Counted from the first letter of the stretch, positions 46,396-56,058 are shown. The stretch: 64,000 nt of DNA from Microbacterium sp. Leaf159 (GCF_001423615.1 NZ_LMOU01000001.1:2469251-2533250), one strand, 5' to 3'. Made by a program: numbers and translations. Notes: a model not told the origin generated them from the sequence alone.

Positions 46396-47451
46396 ATGAA
46401 GGCTTTCGGATTCCTTTCGTTCGGGCACTACGCCGATGTCCCTGGCTCGGCGACCCGCACTGCGGGAGACATGCTGAAGCAGACCATCGAGATCGCGGAG
46501 GGCGCCGACGAGATCGGCGTCAACGGGGCATCCGTGCGGGTGCACCACTGGGCGCGTCAGGCTGCGTCTCCGATGCCGCTGCTGTCGGCCATGGCCGCAC
46601 GCACCAAGCGCATCGAGGTCGGCACCGGCGTCATCGACATGCGGTACGAGAACCCGTTCCAGTTCGCCGAAGAGGCGGCGGCTCTCGACCTGATCGCAGA
46701 CGGGCGGATCGCGCTCGGAGTGAGTCGTGGTTCACCCGAGACGGCGCTGCGCGGCTACGAGACCTTCGGCTTCCACGACGAGGAGGACCCCGAGCGCGGC
46801 AGCGTCATCGCTCGCGAGAAGTTCGACCTCTTCCTCCGCGCCATCGACGGAGAGGGTCTCGCTCCCGGCGACCCCCGTATGGTCGGGGCGGGACGCTACC
46901 TCGCGATCGAACCGCAGTCGCCGACTCTGCGCGACCACATCTGGTGGGGTTCTGGTTCCCGTGCCACGGCTGAGGAGACCGGACGCAAGGGGCTCAACAT
47001 GATGAGCTCGACGCTTCTCACCGAGGCGACCGGCGTGCCGTTCCACCAGCTGCAGCGCGAGCAGATCGACCTGTTCCGCAGCGCCTACAAGGAGGCGGGT
47101 CACACGGGTACCCCCCGCGTGTCGGTCAGCCGGAGCGTCTTCCCGCTGGTGTCCGACATGGACAGGGCGTACTTCGGGCTGCGCAGCGAGGAGAACGCCG
47201 ACCAGGTCGGCATCATCGACGGCTACCGCTCGACGTTCGGAAAGACCTATGCGGCCGAACCCGACGTGCTGATCCAGCAGTTGCTGGCGGACGAGGCGGT
47301 CATGTCGGCGGACACCCTGCTGCTGACCATCCCGAACCAGCTCGGCCCCGAATACAACCTGCATGTGCTCGAGTCGTTCGCGACCCACGTCGCCCCGGCG
47401 CTCGGCTGGAAGTCGAACACCGAGGGCCCCGTGCAGGGTGATCCGGTCTGA
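46396..47451 (+). CDS. LLM class flavin-dependent oxidoreductase
   Basis: A 351-aa luciferase-like TIM-barrel monooxygenase or reductase using FMN or F420. Recognisable segments are MKAFGFLSFGHYADVPG, HHWARQAASPMPLLSAMAART, IEVGTGVIDMRYENP, EEAAALDLIADGRIALGVSR and WWGSGSRATAEETGR. The substrate is not predictable. A strong terminator closes the unit downstream. Confidence 0.9.
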   Translation: MKAFGFLSFGHYADVPGSATRTAGDMLKQTIEIAEGADEIGVNGASVRVHHWARQAASPMPLLSAMAARTKRIEVGTGVIDMRYENPFQFAEEAAALDLIADGRIALGVSRGSPETALRGYETFGFHDEEDPERGSVIAREKFDLFLRAIDGEGLAPGDPRMVGAGRYLAIEPQSPTLRDHIWWGSGSRATAEETGRKGLNMMSSTLLTEATGVPFHQLQREQIDLFRSAYKEAGHTGTPRVSVSRSVFPLVSDMDRAYFGLRSEENADQVGIIDGYRSTFGKTYAAEPDVLIQQLLADEAVMSADTLLLTIPNQLGPEYNLHVLESFATHVAPALGWKSNTEGPVQGDPV

Positions 47452-47477
47452 GAACCGGACCGTACTGAGGGACTGGA

Positions 47478-47513
47478 GAAGGGGCGGATGCGCGCAGCAT
47501 CCGCCCCTTCTTC
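47478..47513 (+). terminator. Terminator after the LLM oxidoreductase
   Basis: Perfect 14-bp stem GAAGGGGCGGATGC (47478-47491) with its complement at 47497-47510, loop GCGCA, then TTC. Shares the core GGGGCGGATGC with the terminator at 18544. Confidence 0.87.
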
Positions 47514-47574
47514 ACGCCCGCGGACTCGTTCCCCGACCCTCGCCGTTGTCGCGATATGCCGATACGCTGGCCGC

Positions 47575-49533
47575 ATGCGCGGGGCAAAGGGTGGACTTCT
47601 TGCAGGAGCGATCGTGCTGGTCGCAGCGCTCGTCGGTGCGATTCCGGCGGCGGCCGCCACCACGACCGCCTGGGCGACCTGGCAGCCTCTGACCGGAACG
47701 GGCGGCGCATACACGACCACCGTGCAGGTCGCGGCGCAGCCCGCCATCACTGCCACGATGACGAGCGACTCCCGCGCCGGCCAGGTGGGTGTCATCTCGG
47801 GCACGACCAACTGGCTCGCGCAGGGGACCCCGGTCGGAGCGAAGTACGGCTCGAGCATCAACCAGTCGTACGTGAACCTGCGGCCGAAGGCCGACAACGC
47901 CGCCAGCCCGTCGACGACCACCTACTCGTTCGCGAACCCCACTCCCGCTTCCGGCTGGACCTTCGTGCTCGGCGACATCGATGCCGACTCGGTGCGCATC
48001 CAGGCGATCGGCGCGAACGGGCAGGCGCTCACCGCGGCACAGCTCGGATTCCAGGGCGGCTTCAACTACTGCGCGCCCGGAGTCACGGGCAAGCCCTCGT
48101 GCACGGGCGACGCGGCGGACGTGCCCACCTGGGACGCGACGACCCAGACCCTCACCGGCAACGCCGCCGCCCTCGACACGAGCGGCGCGGCCGCCTGGTT
48201 CGAGCCCAACGTGCCGATCACCTCGCTGACCTTCTCGTTCACGCGCCGCTCCGGGTTCCCGGTGTACCAGACGTGGTTCGCGTCGATCGCGCGCGACATC
48301 ACCGGCGTGGTCTCCGATGTCACCGATGTCGCGCAGCCGCTGCCGGGCGCGACCCTCACGCTGACCGACGCGAACGGCGACGTCGTCGCGACCACGATCA
48401 GCGGTGCGGACGGCAGCTACTCGTTCCCCGGCGTCGTCGCGACGAGCGGATACACGGTGAGGGTGACGGCTCCTGCCGGCATGATCCCCGAGGGCGCGAC
48501 CTCAGCGGCTGTGGATCTCACGACCGCCGACGGCGTCGCAGATTTCACCGTGCGGGACATCATCCCCGTCGCTGTCTCCGGACGAGTCGTCGACAACGAC
48601 GGCAACCCGGTGCCTGGCGCGACCGTGACGGTCGACGGAGGACAGACCACGACGACGGATGCTCAGGGCAACTACCTCTTCGACGAGGTCCCGGTGGGTC
48701 CTCACACCGTCGTCGTCACCCCGCCGCCCGGATACAGCACCACGGATCCGACCGAGCCGCTCGTGGTCCCGCCGGGCAGTGAGGTGCCGATCACCCTCGC
48801 GGACTTCGTGCTCGTCGAGAACCCCGACCTGACGGGAGCCGTGCGCGCGAACGGAGCGGGCGTCGCGGGCGTCACCGTGACCGCGACCGGCCCCGGCGGA
48901 ACGACGCTCACGACCGTGACCGCCGCCGACGGCAGCTACACGTTCCCGCGTCTGCCCTCGGGCGACTACGAGATCACCGTCACGACGCCCGACGGCTACG
49001 TGGCCACGGGCGCGACCTCGCAGAGTGAGACCGTCGCGACGGCGGATGTGGCAGACGTCGACTTCGAGCTGGCCAGGCTCGGGGGGCTCTCCGGTGTCGT
49101 GCGCACCGACGGCGGCGCTCCGGTGGCCGGTGTGACCATCACCCTCACCACCGATGAGGGAGACCAGCAGCTCATCACGGATGCCGATGGCGCGTACGGC
49201 CTCGGCGGCCTTCCGCCCGGCACCTACACGCTGACGATCACGGCGCCGGCGGGCAGCACGATCGTCGGCCCGTCGACGCTCACGGTCGAGGTCACGGCCG
49301 CGGGCGAGACGTTCGTCGATCAGGACTTCACCCTCGCCGCGATCGTCGTCACCCCGACGGATCCGCCGACCACGACGCCGACGCCCTCCACGCCGCCGAG
49401 CACCGGCGGCGACCGCCTGCCCGGCACGGGGCTGGGACCGGAGACCTTCACGTGGGCCGTAGTGGGCGGAGCCGTGCTGGCGCTCGGAGCGGTGCTGTTC
49501 TTCGTCTCGCGTCGCCGCTCGCACCGCGACTGA
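47575..49533 (+). CDS. LPxTG-anchored surface protein with four carboxypeptidase-regulatory/CnaB-like repeats
   Basis: A 652-aa secreted wall protein. The signal peptide is at 1-28 (GLLAGAIVLVAALVGAIPAAAA). A unique beta-rich N-domain (about 30-240) contains one Cys pair. Four repeats of about 75-90 residues follow, each with the pattern GxVxxxGxPVPGATVTV...DGSY.FPxLPxGxYTVTV. A Thr/Pro linker then leads to the sorting signal LPGTG, a membrane helix and RRRSHRD. ATG 47575 lies 6 nt after TACGCT. The sorting motif differs from the LAxTG preference usual for class E sortases, and no other sortase is in the window. Confidence 0.88.
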   Translation: MRGAKGGLLAGAIVLVAALVGAIPAAAATTTAWATWQPLTGTGGAYTTTVQVAAQPAITATMTSDSRAGQVGVISGTTNWLAQGTPVGAKYGSSINQSYVNLRPKADNAASPSTTTYSFANPTPASGWTFVLGDIDADSVRIQAIGANGQALTAAQLGFQGGFNYCAPGVTGKPSCTGDAADVPTWDATTQTLTGNAAALDTSGAAAWFEPNVPITSLTFSFTRRSGFPVYQTWFASIARDITGVVSDVTDVAQPLPGATLTLTDANGDVVATTISGADGSYSFPGVVATSGYTVRVTAPAGMIPEGATSAAVDLTTADGVADFTVRDIIPVAVSGRVVDNDGNPVPGATVTVDGGQTTTTDAQGNYLFDEVPVGPHTVVVTPPPGYSTTDPTEPLVVPPGSEVPITLADFVLVENPDLTGAVRANGAGVAGVTVTATGPGGTTLTTVTAADGSYTFPRLPSGDYEITVTTPDGYVATGATSQSETVATADVADVDFELARLGGLSGVVRTDGGAPVAGVTITLTTDEGDQQLITDADGAYGLGGLPPGTYTLTITAPAGSTIVGPSTLTVEVTAAGETFVDQDFTLAAIVVTPTDPPTTTPTPSTPPSTGGDRLPGTGLGPETFTWAVVGGAVLALGAVLFFVSRRRSHRD

Positions 49534-49561
49534 CCTCATGACCTGACCGATCAGGTCGGCC

Positions 49562-49599
49562 CGGAGGGGCGGGGGATGACGGCATCCCCCGCCCCTCCG
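49562..49599. terminator. Bidirectional terminator between the surface protein and phosphoesterase genes
   Basis: Perfect 17-bp stem (49562-49578 with 49583-49599), core GGAGGGGCGGGGGATG, loop ACGG, in a convergent 69-bp spacer. Confidence 0.85.
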
Positions 49600-49602
49600 C
49601 TG

Positions 49603-51366
49603 TCAGGAACCCTTCGCCGGGCCGAACAGCTGGTCGCCGTGCTCGTGCAGCAGCCGGTAGGCGTCGGCGAACGTCTCGGGCTCCGGTTCGCCCGGCGTGC
49701 CGTATTTCGCGATGAGCAGACCCAGCAGGCCGCGGGCCGGCGGGGTGAGCGGCTTCATCTGATCCGCTTCCCCCGGCTTCGGCTCGCGTTCCTCGGGGTT
49801 CGGCGGGGTGTAGGCGGGCGTCGTGACGGGCCAGTCGGCCGGGTGCCGCGGCTTGTCGAGGTTCACGGCGGTGAACAGCGTGTTCGCCGACTGATCTCGA
49901 TCGTTGAGCGGCTTCAGGCCGTGCAGGCGGGAGAGGGTCGCGGTGACCGAGCCGTGGTGCATCTCGTCGTGCAGGATCGTGCCGCGCTTCGTGTAGGCAG
50001 AGATCGCGATGGCGGGCACCCGGCATCCGAGGCGATCGAAGGTGAAGCCCATCTCGCCGGCCTCGGTGTCCTTCGTCGGCTTGGTGGCGGCGGGTGGCGG
50101 CACGTGGTCGTAGCATCCGCCGTGCTCGTCGAACGTGATGAGCAGCAGGGTGTTGACCGCGTTCGAGCCCTTCGGCGACGCGCTGGTGCGAACGGCCTCA
50201 TAGATGTCGTGGATGAGCCGGTCTCCGGCCCTGACATCGGAGATCGCGCTGTCGTATACGGCTTCGCCGTCGACCTCGCTCTCGCGAGGCGACCCGAAGG
50301 GCGGGTGGAAATCGTTGTGGTCGTAGACCATGCGCGGCTCGATGAACGCGTAGGCCGGCAGCGTGCCGTTCTTCGCATCCGCGTAGAAGTCCTCCATGGT
50401 GCCGAAGTGGTCGGTGCGCCAATACTTCTCGAGCACGGCGGCGTGCAGCATCCCGGTGAACGAGACGAGCTGCAGCTTGTCGATGTAGATCTTCCAGTTG
50501 ACCTTCTCGTCTTCGAGACGGTTGAACACGGTGGGCGCCGCCGGGGCATCGAGCCACTTGCGGTATCCGCCTCCCGCCTGATTGGTGACGAAGCCGTGCG
50601 AGGTCGACGCGTGGAAGAACGACCGGTTGCAGAACGTCTGCGACGGCACCCCCGCGTACCAGTGGTCGAACACCGCGAACTCCGACGCGAGCGTGGACAG
50701 CACCGGAAGCATCTCGGGGGAGAACGAGCCCATGATGTGGGCCGCCTCCTCGGGCTGGGGCTCTGTGCCCTTGCGCAGGCGACGGAAGTTGATGATGTAG
50801 TCCTCGAGGAACCCCGACATCGTGGCCTTCTCGCCGTGGGTCGGGGCGTTGAAGGGCGCCGTCATCTGGTCGACGAAGAGGTCGGCGTTGTCCTTCGGGT
50901 CGACGGTGCCGAAGATCTGCGTGTTGACGTGCGGATACTCCTCGCCGGGATCCGGGTCGGGCAGGCTCATGATCCGGTCGGTGTCGCCGGTGTAGACGTG
51001 GGCGTCGACCACAGTGCCGTCGGACGCGGTATTGCTGTGCGTGCCGAAAGCGAGACCTTCGAACTTCTCGCCCGCAGGCAGCGTGTCCTTGGAGTAGAGG
51101 TATCCGAGCAGGTTGTCGAAGGAGCGGTTCTCGCCCATCACCACGACGAGGTGGTCGAAGCCCGGCTCGCTGCGCGGCGTCAGCGCGGCGAAGGGGTCGG
51201 GGTCGGATGCGAACCCGTTGCGGTGGGTGCCCACGTTCGCGCCGATCGCTGCACCGCCGGCACCGCCGACCACGACGCCTGCGAGAGCGGCGCCGCCCAT
51301 CTTGAGGAACCCGCGCCGGGACGTGTCCGGTGCGGCGGGGGAGGAGTCCTGCTCGTCTGAGGCCAC
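49603..51366 (-). CDS. Tat-exported phosphoesterase, phospholipase C family
   Basis: A 587-aa secreted enzyme of the PF04185 phosphoesterase family (phospholipase C / acid phosphatase). A twin-arginine signal TSRRGFLKMGGAALAGVVVGG is at about 17-45. Catalytic-type motifs are FDHLVVVMGENRSFDNLLGY, YAGVPSQTFCNRSFFHASTS, NDFHPPFGSP and LLITFDEHGGCYDHVPPP. GTG 51366 places the Tat motif correctly. The open frame beyond it runs through G-rich spacer. It lies downstream of the purple acid phosphatase on the same strand, so both may serve phosphate release from lipids and esters. Confidence 0.88.
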   Translation of the reverse strand: MASDEQDSSPAAPDTSRRGFLKMGGAALAGVVVGGAGGAAIGANVGTHRNGFASDPDPFAALTPRSEPGFDHLVVVMGENRSFDNLLGYLYSKDTLPAGEKFEGLAFGTHSNTASDGTVVDAHVYTGDTDRIMSLPDPDPGEEYPHVNTQIFGTVDPKDNADLFVDQMTAPFNAPTHGEKATMSGFLEDYIINFRRLRKGTEPQPEEAAHIMGSFSPEMLPVLSTLASEFAVFDHWYAGVPSQTFCNRSFFHASTSHGFVTNQAGGGYRKWLDAPAAPTVFNRLEDEKVNWKIYIDKLQLVSFTGMLHAAVLEKYWRTDHFGTMEDFYADAKNGTLPAYAFIEPRMVYDHNDFHPPFGSPRESEVDGEAVYDSAISDVRAGDRLIHDIYEAVRTSASPKGSNAVNTLLLITFDEHGGCYDHVPPPAATKPTKDTEAGEMGFTFDRLGCRVPAIAISAYTKRGTILHDEMHHGSVTATLSRLHGLKPLNDRDQSANTLFTAVNLDKPRHPADWPVTTPAYTPPNPEEREPKPGEADQMKPLTPPARGLLGLLIAKYGTPGEPEPETFADAYRLLHEHGDQLFGPAKGS

Positions 51367-51425
51367 GTTGCCGATCCTAGGACGGGGGCGGCGCCCGGCG
51401 CACGGTTGCGGCATACCGGAATGGC

Positions 51426-51472
51426 GGGGTCCGGATCGGGGGGCAGGGGGGCAGCTCAGGTCGGGAGGGGGG
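51426..51472 (+). repeat. G-run cluster upstream of the phosphoesterase gene
   Basis: Five G runs (4, 6, 6, 3 and 6 bases) within 47 bp on the plus strand meet a G-quadruplex pattern. They lie in the 262-bp spacer between the phosphoesterase start and the end of the purple acid phosphatase gene. I find no gene in this spacer. Confidence 0.55.
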
Positions 51473-51628
51473 TCGGTTGGCGGGCACAGCTTCGGAGAGC
51501 GCAGGCGACGCACCGGAAGTCAGGCGGATGCCGCGGCGCGCCGCGCCCAGCATCCGAAGCCGTGCCCGCGACGAAGGGCGCCGCCGGGACCGAAGCCCCG
51601 ACGACGCCCGAACAGCGGATGCGGTCGA

Positions 51629-54169
51629 CTACTCCGCGGTCTCGGTGCTGCCCGCGTGGCGGCGGCGCCGCATCGCGAACAGGCCGAGGCCGAGGGCGAG
51701 CAGCACGACGGCGCCGACGATGTACGGCGTGCTGTCGGCACCCGTCGTCGCGAGCGAGCCGTCGGTCGCGCCGCCCGACCCGCCCGGCGTGGTCGCTCCA
51801 CCGCTCGCCGCTGCCGTGACGGTCACCGAGGACGTGACCTCGGTGCCGTCGGCGAGGATCACCGCGAGCGTGTGCGTTCCGGCCGGGGTGTTCGCCGGAA
51901 TCGTCAGTGTGCGGCTGAACGCGCCGTCCGCATCGGCCGTGGCGGTGCCGAGGTCGACCGGGTCCGAGCGCAGCTCGAAGCGCAGCGCGGCATCCGCCTC
52001 GAATCCGCTCCCCGAGACGGTGAGCTTTCCTCCGGCGACCACGGATGCGGCACCCAGCGTGACCTCGGGCGCAGCAGGCTCCTCGATCACGGGCGGCGTG
52101 ACGCCGGCCTCGGTGACCCACTTCTCACCGGCATCCGACTTCGTCACCGTGAAGGTGTCGTAGACAGAGCCGACGGGGAGGTCGGTCGTGGCATCCGGCT
52201 GCTTCTCCGCGAGGTACGAGCGGTAGACGAGCTGGTTCTTCGAGACGTCGATCACCTGGTACGTCGTCACGCCCTGACCGCGCAGCACCTGGGTCGCACC
52301 GTTGTTGGTCCAGACGTTCTTCTCGGGAGTCTCGAGCTCGTAGTGCTTCGCACCCGAGTTCGACACGACGTACACGGGGCCCGAGGTCATGCCGGGGGTC
52401 TCGGTCGTATCGGTGTTCACGTAGCCGCGTGCGTAGGTGTGGTCGTGACCCATGAGCACCAGGTCGATGTCGTTGCGCTGGAAGACCGGCAGCCACTCGG
52501 CGCGCAGCACCGGCTCGTCACGACCCTCGGATGCCGAGAACACCGGCTGGTGGAAGGTGACGACGTTCCACTTCGACGGGCTGTTCTGCAGCAGCAGGTC
52601 GAGCCAGGCCGCCTGGAAGCGGGTCCACAGCACGCCGATCTGCGCCGACGGGCACTCGGCACCCGTGCACGACGGAAGACCGGCAGGGGTCAGGAATGTG
52701 GTGTCGCGCGTCGCGTTCAGAGTGATGAAGCGCACACCCTGGTAGTCGGTGTAGTACGCGGTCTCGGCGGCGAACGACGACCAGTGATCGAAGAACGCGC
52801 GATACTGCTGCGCGACCTCGGAGTCGCCCTTCGCGAGGTCGGCCAGCTCGCCGATCGTGCTCGTCGACGGGTTGTTGTGCGGGTACTCGAATGCCGCCTT
52901 CCATGCGGTGAGCAGCTTGTCGCCCGAGTACTCGTGGTTTCCGGGGGCCGCCATCACGTTCGTGCGCACGGCGGAGTCCTCCATGCCCTTGAACCAGTTG
53001 AGCCACTCGTTCTCGTTGCTCGAGGTGTTGATCAGGTCGCCGGCGTGCACGGATCCGATCGATCGCGGGGCCTGCGCCTCGGCCTGCTTCACGACGCTCG
53101 GCCAGGTGGTGTCGAGGCCGATCTGGGCATCGCCGTAGTAGATGAACTGGAAGTCCGTGGCGCTCGGGTCTGCCGTGCGGAACTCGAACCAGTCGCTCCA
53201 ACTGCCGGGAAGGCCCACGCGGTAGCGATAGGCGGTCGCAGGCGCGAGGCCGGTGACCGTCGCCGAGAAGTGCTTGTTCGGGTTGCCGTTGACGACCCCG
53301 GCGTCGTAGGCGTCGACGGTGCGGGTCTCGCCGCCGGCCGCCGGTGCGATCTCGACCTGGCCGGTCGTGTGCGAGGCGTCGCCCGCGAGCCACGAGAACG
53401 ACTGCGACACGGCGGGCTGCTCGGTCGGGGTCAGGATCACGCGGGTCGGCGGAGCCACAACGGGCGAGCCGGGGTCGGATGCCTCGACAAGCGTGAGCGA
53501 GGACATGTCGAAGTAGATGTCCGAGCTCGACTCGCGGTCCTGGAACAGGGCGACGGCGATGTCGTTCGTGCCGTCGTGCAGCAGCTCGCCCTCGGCGCTG
53601 AACGTGCTGGTGAGCGGGTCGCCCCCGCTGTCGCCGGCGTACTCGACGTTGACGGTGTCGGTGATGCGGCCGTCGACGTAGCGCGCAACCTCTTCGCCGT
53701 TGATCCAGACGATGATCGCGTCGTCGTAGGTGATCGTGCTGCGCAGCGCCGCGACCTGCTCGGCCACGCCCGTCTCGAGCTCGAACGTCGTGCGGAAGAA
53801 GTAGGTGGGCACCGTGGGGGCCGCAGCTCCGTCGATGTAGTGGTTCAGCAGCGTCTTCGGGGTGACCGGGCCGACGGCCGCGAGCTTGCCGTTCTTCGCG
53901 CCGAACGAGCCGGGCGCCGACTTCCAGGCGCTGTCGTCGTAGTCGGGGAGGGTCCAGTCGCGGAGTGCGGCGGGTGCGGGCGACGGGTCGGATCCGTCGT
54001 CGAGGTATCGCCAGGTGGTGTCACCGGTGATGAGCGAGTCGGTCGGCACATCGGGCTCGCCGGCGGCGGTCGCGATGGGGGCGACGACGGCGCCGCCGAG
54101 CAGGGCGAAGACGGCGGCGGACGCGAGTCCGTAACGCCGCCACCGCACCGCAGGGGTGGGGGAGGTCAT
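51629..54169 (-). CDS. LAxTG-anchored purple acid phosphatase-like metallophosphoesterase
   Basis: An 846-aa secreted enzyme. The signal peptide ends near 36. A beta-rich binding domain covers about 40-240 (TTWRYLDDGSDP, YDDAIIVWINGEEV), followed by a fibronectin-type N-domain of purple acid phosphatases (about 245-345). The metallophosphatase core has YYGDAQIG, HAGDLINTSSNENEW, APGNHEYSG, TFHQPVFS and LMGHDHTYARG. An Ig-like domain follows at about 690-790. The C-terminus ends SLATTG, a membrane helix and MRRRRHAG, a class E sortase signal. SD GAAGGA. It probably releases phosphate at the cell surface. Confidence 0.9.
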   Translation of the reverse strand: MTSPTPAVRWRRYGLASAAVFALLGGAVVAPIATAAGEPDVPTDSLITGDTTWRYLDDGSDPSPAPAALRDWTLPDYDDSAWKSAPGSFGAKNGKLAAVGPVTPKTLLNHYIDGAAAPTVPTYFFRTTFELETGVAEQVAALRSTITYDDAIIVWINGEEVARYVDGRITDTVNVEYAGDSGGDPLTSTFSAEGELLHDGTNDIAVALFQDRESSSDIYFDMSSLTLVEASDPGSPVVAPPTRVILTPTEQPAVSQSFSWLAGDASHTTGQVEIAPAAGGETRTVDAYDAGVVNGNPNKHFSATVTGLAPATAYRYRVGLPGSWSDWFEFRTADPSATDFQFIYYGDAQIGLDTTWPSVVKQAEAQAPRSIGSVHAGDLINTSSNENEWLNWFKGMEDSAVRTNVMAAPGNHEYSGDKLLTAWKAAFEYPHNNPSTSTIGELADLAKGDSEVAQQYRAFFDHWSSFAAETAYYTDYQGVRFITLNATRDTTFLTPAGLPSCTGAECPSAQIGVLWTRFQAAWLDLLLQNSPSKWNVVTFHQPVFSASEGRDEPVLRAEWLPVFQRNDIDLVLMGHDHTYARGYVNTDTTETPGMTSGPVYVVSNSGAKHYELETPEKNVWTNNGATQVLRGQGVTTYQVIDVSKNQLVYRSYLAEKQPDATTDLPVGSVYDTFTVTKSDAGEKWVTEAGVTPPVIEEPAAPEVTLGAASVVAGGKLTVSGSGFEADAALRFELRSDPVDLGTATADADGAFSRTLTIPANTPAGTHTLAVILADGTEVTSSVTVTAAASGGATTPGGSGGATDGSLATTGADSTPYIVGAVVLLALGLGLFAMRRRRHAGSTETAE

Positions 54170-54293
54170 GAGTGTCCTTCGTGGGGTGGGGTTTCCGTGC
54201 TCAGCCGCACGGGGCCCGACCAGCCCATCGAAAGCGGATGACCTCGGGGTTGCCGCAGGACGACCGGAGGGTGAACGCCGCTACGGTGGGGGC

Positions 54294-54587
54294 ATGAGCT
54301 ATGCGGGGGAGTCGTCGATCGAGGCTCGCGTCCGGGCCGTCAACGCCGACTACGGCAGACGACAGACGCGGCTGTTCATCACGTTCGCGCTGATCGAGGG
54401 GCCGGTGCTTCTGCTGCTCGCCGTCGCGATCTACGGGTTCGAGGTCATCGACCCCGAGATCGGCATCTGGTTCATCGTCGCGGTCGCCGTGGTCGGGGGA
54501 TTCCTGATGAGCGCGCTGCTCGTGCGGCTGATGCAGGCGCGAGTCCGCGCCATCGCCCAGGCCAAGGGCGAGAACCCGCTGTTCTGA
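54294..54587 (+). CDS. Hypothetical two-helix membrane protein, 97 aa
   Basis: A small protein starting MSYAGESSIEARVRAVNADY, with two hydrophobic helices (about 27-48 and 53-75) and a basic C-terminus (RLMQARVRAIAQAKGENPLF). No family is recognised. ATG 54294 lies 6 nt after TACGGT, so the transcript is probably leaderless. The longer open frame (from 54156) is not supported. It precedes pcnA by 20 nt. Confidence 0.78.
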   Translation: MSYAGESSIEARVRAVNADYGRRQTRLFITFALIEGPVLLLLAVAIYGFEVIDPEIGIWFIVAVAVVGGFLMSALLVRLMQARVRAIAQAKGENPLF

Positions 54588-54607
54588 CCCCCGGTACGCT
54601 GGAACCC

Positions 54608-56035
54608 ATGCTCAACATGGCTGACGGCCTCGACCGTCTCGGCGCGCTCGCCGAGAATCCGGTCGTCCGCACCCTCGCCGACGCGTTCGCGACGGCGGGC
54701 TTCGACCTCGCTGTCGTCGGCGGTCCCGTGCGCGACGCGCTGCTCGGCCGCCCCACGCACGACCTCGACTTCACCACGAACGCGCTGCCCGACGACATCC
54801 TGCGCATCGTCAAGCCGATCTCGACCGCTCAGTGGGACATCGGCCGTGCGTTCGGCACGATCGGCGCACGGGTGCAGGGCGAGCAGGTCGAGGTCACCAC
54901 GTACCGGGCCGACAGCTACGACGGAGTGACCCGCAAGCCGACCGTCGAGTTCGGCGACACGATCGACGCCGATCTGCACCGCCGTGACTTCACGGTCAAT
55001 GCGATGGCGCTGCTGGTTCCGTCGGTCAAGCTCGTCGACCCGACCGGGGGAGTCGAAGACCTCATCGCCGGAGTCCTCCGCACGCCGGCGGATCCGCAGG
55101 TCTCGTTCGGCGATGACCCGCTGCGGATGCTGCGCGCCGCGCGCTTCAGCGCCCAGCTGGGCTTCCGCATCGACGACGACACATTCGATGCGATCACCGA
55201 GCTCAAGACGACCCTCGAGATCGTGAGCCCGGAGCGCATCCAATCCGAACTCGTGCGCCTGATGCAGACCGAAGACCCCGTGCGCGGCATCCGCGTGCTG
55301 GTCGACACCGGCCTGATCGAGGAGTTCCTGCCCGAGGTCAGTGCTCTGCGACTCGAGGTCGATGAGCACCACCACCACAAGGACGTCTACGAGCACTCGC
55401 TCACGGTGCTCAGCCAGGCGATCTCGCTCGAGCAGTCGCGTAACCCCGGTGCCGAACCCGACGTCGCACTGCGCATCGCGGCGCTTCTGCACGACATCGG
55501 CAAGCCCCGTACCCGCAAGCTCGAAGACGGCGGGGTGGTCACCTTCCACCACCATGACGTCGTCGGCTCGCGCATGGCGCGCAAGCGTCTGCAGGCACTG
55601 CGGTTCGACACCGACACGACCGACGCCGTGTCGAAGCTGATCGAGCTGCATCTGCGATTCTTCGGATACGCCGAGGGAGCCTGGACGGATGCCGCAGTGC
55701 GCCGCTACGTCCGCGATGCGGGCGACCAGCTCGAGCGCCTGCACATCCTCACCCGTGCCGATGTGACCACTCGCAACAAGCGCAAGGCCGGTCGCCTCGC
55801 CTCGGCGTACGACGACATCGAGTCGCGCATCGCCGCCCTGCGCGAGCAGGAGGAGCTCGACTCCATCCGCCCCGAGCTCGACGGCAATCAGATCCAGCAG
55901 ATCCTCGGCATCGCGCCCGGCCGCGAGGTCGGCGAGGCCTACAGGTTCCTGCTCGAACTGCGCCTCGATGAGGGAGTCATCGGAACGGATGCCTCCGAGC
56001 AGCGCCTCCGTGAGTGGTGGGCCGCCCGGGCCTGA
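54608..56035 (+). CDS. pcnA: CCA tRNA nucleotidyltransferase
   Basis: A 475-aa class II enzyme that adds or repairs the 3' CCA of tRNA. The head domain has VVGGPVRDALLGR and HDLDFTTNA (metal Asp pair). RRDFTVNAMAL and the template motif FSAQLGFRID follow. The C-terminal part holds an HD domain (ALLHDIGKPRT, HHHDVVGSRMA), common in actinobacterial members. It is needed here because the tRNA genes in the window lack CCA. ATG 54608 lies 7 nt after TACGCT. Confidence 0.95.
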   Translation: MLNMADGLDRLGALAENPVVRTLADAFATAGFDLAVVGGPVRDALLGRPTHDLDFTTNALPDDILRIVKPISTAQWDIGRAFGTIGARVQGEQVEVTTYRADSYDGVTRKPTVEFGDTIDADLHRRDFTVNAMALLVPSVKLVDPTGGVEDLIAGVLRTPADPQVSFGDDPLRMLRAARFSAQLGFRIDDDTFDAITELKTTLEIVSPERIQSELVRLMQTEDPVRGIRVLVDTGLIEEFLPEVSALRLEVDEHHHHKDVYEHSLTVLSQAISLEQSRNPGAEPDVALRIAALLHDIGKPRTRKLEDGGVVTFHHHDVVGSRMARKRLQALRFDTDTTDAVSKLIELHLRFFGYAEGAWTDAAVRRYVRDAGDQLERLHILTRADVTTRNKRKAGRLASAYDDIESRIAALREQEELDSIRPELDGNQIQQILGIAPGREVGEAYRFLLELRLDEGVIGTDASEQRLREWWAARA

Positions 56036-56058
56036 GGACGGCTCGCTGCACCCTGTAG

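Noticed and set aside
51113..54241. 1042-codon plus-strand frame opposite the purple acid phosphatase
   Set aside because: Antisense shadow; the minus-strand protein has signal peptide, metallophosphatase motifs and sorting signal.
44745..54600. Genomic island with insertion sequences
   Set aside because: No transposase, integrase, terminal repeats or marked composition change is visible; only the gene content looks accessory.
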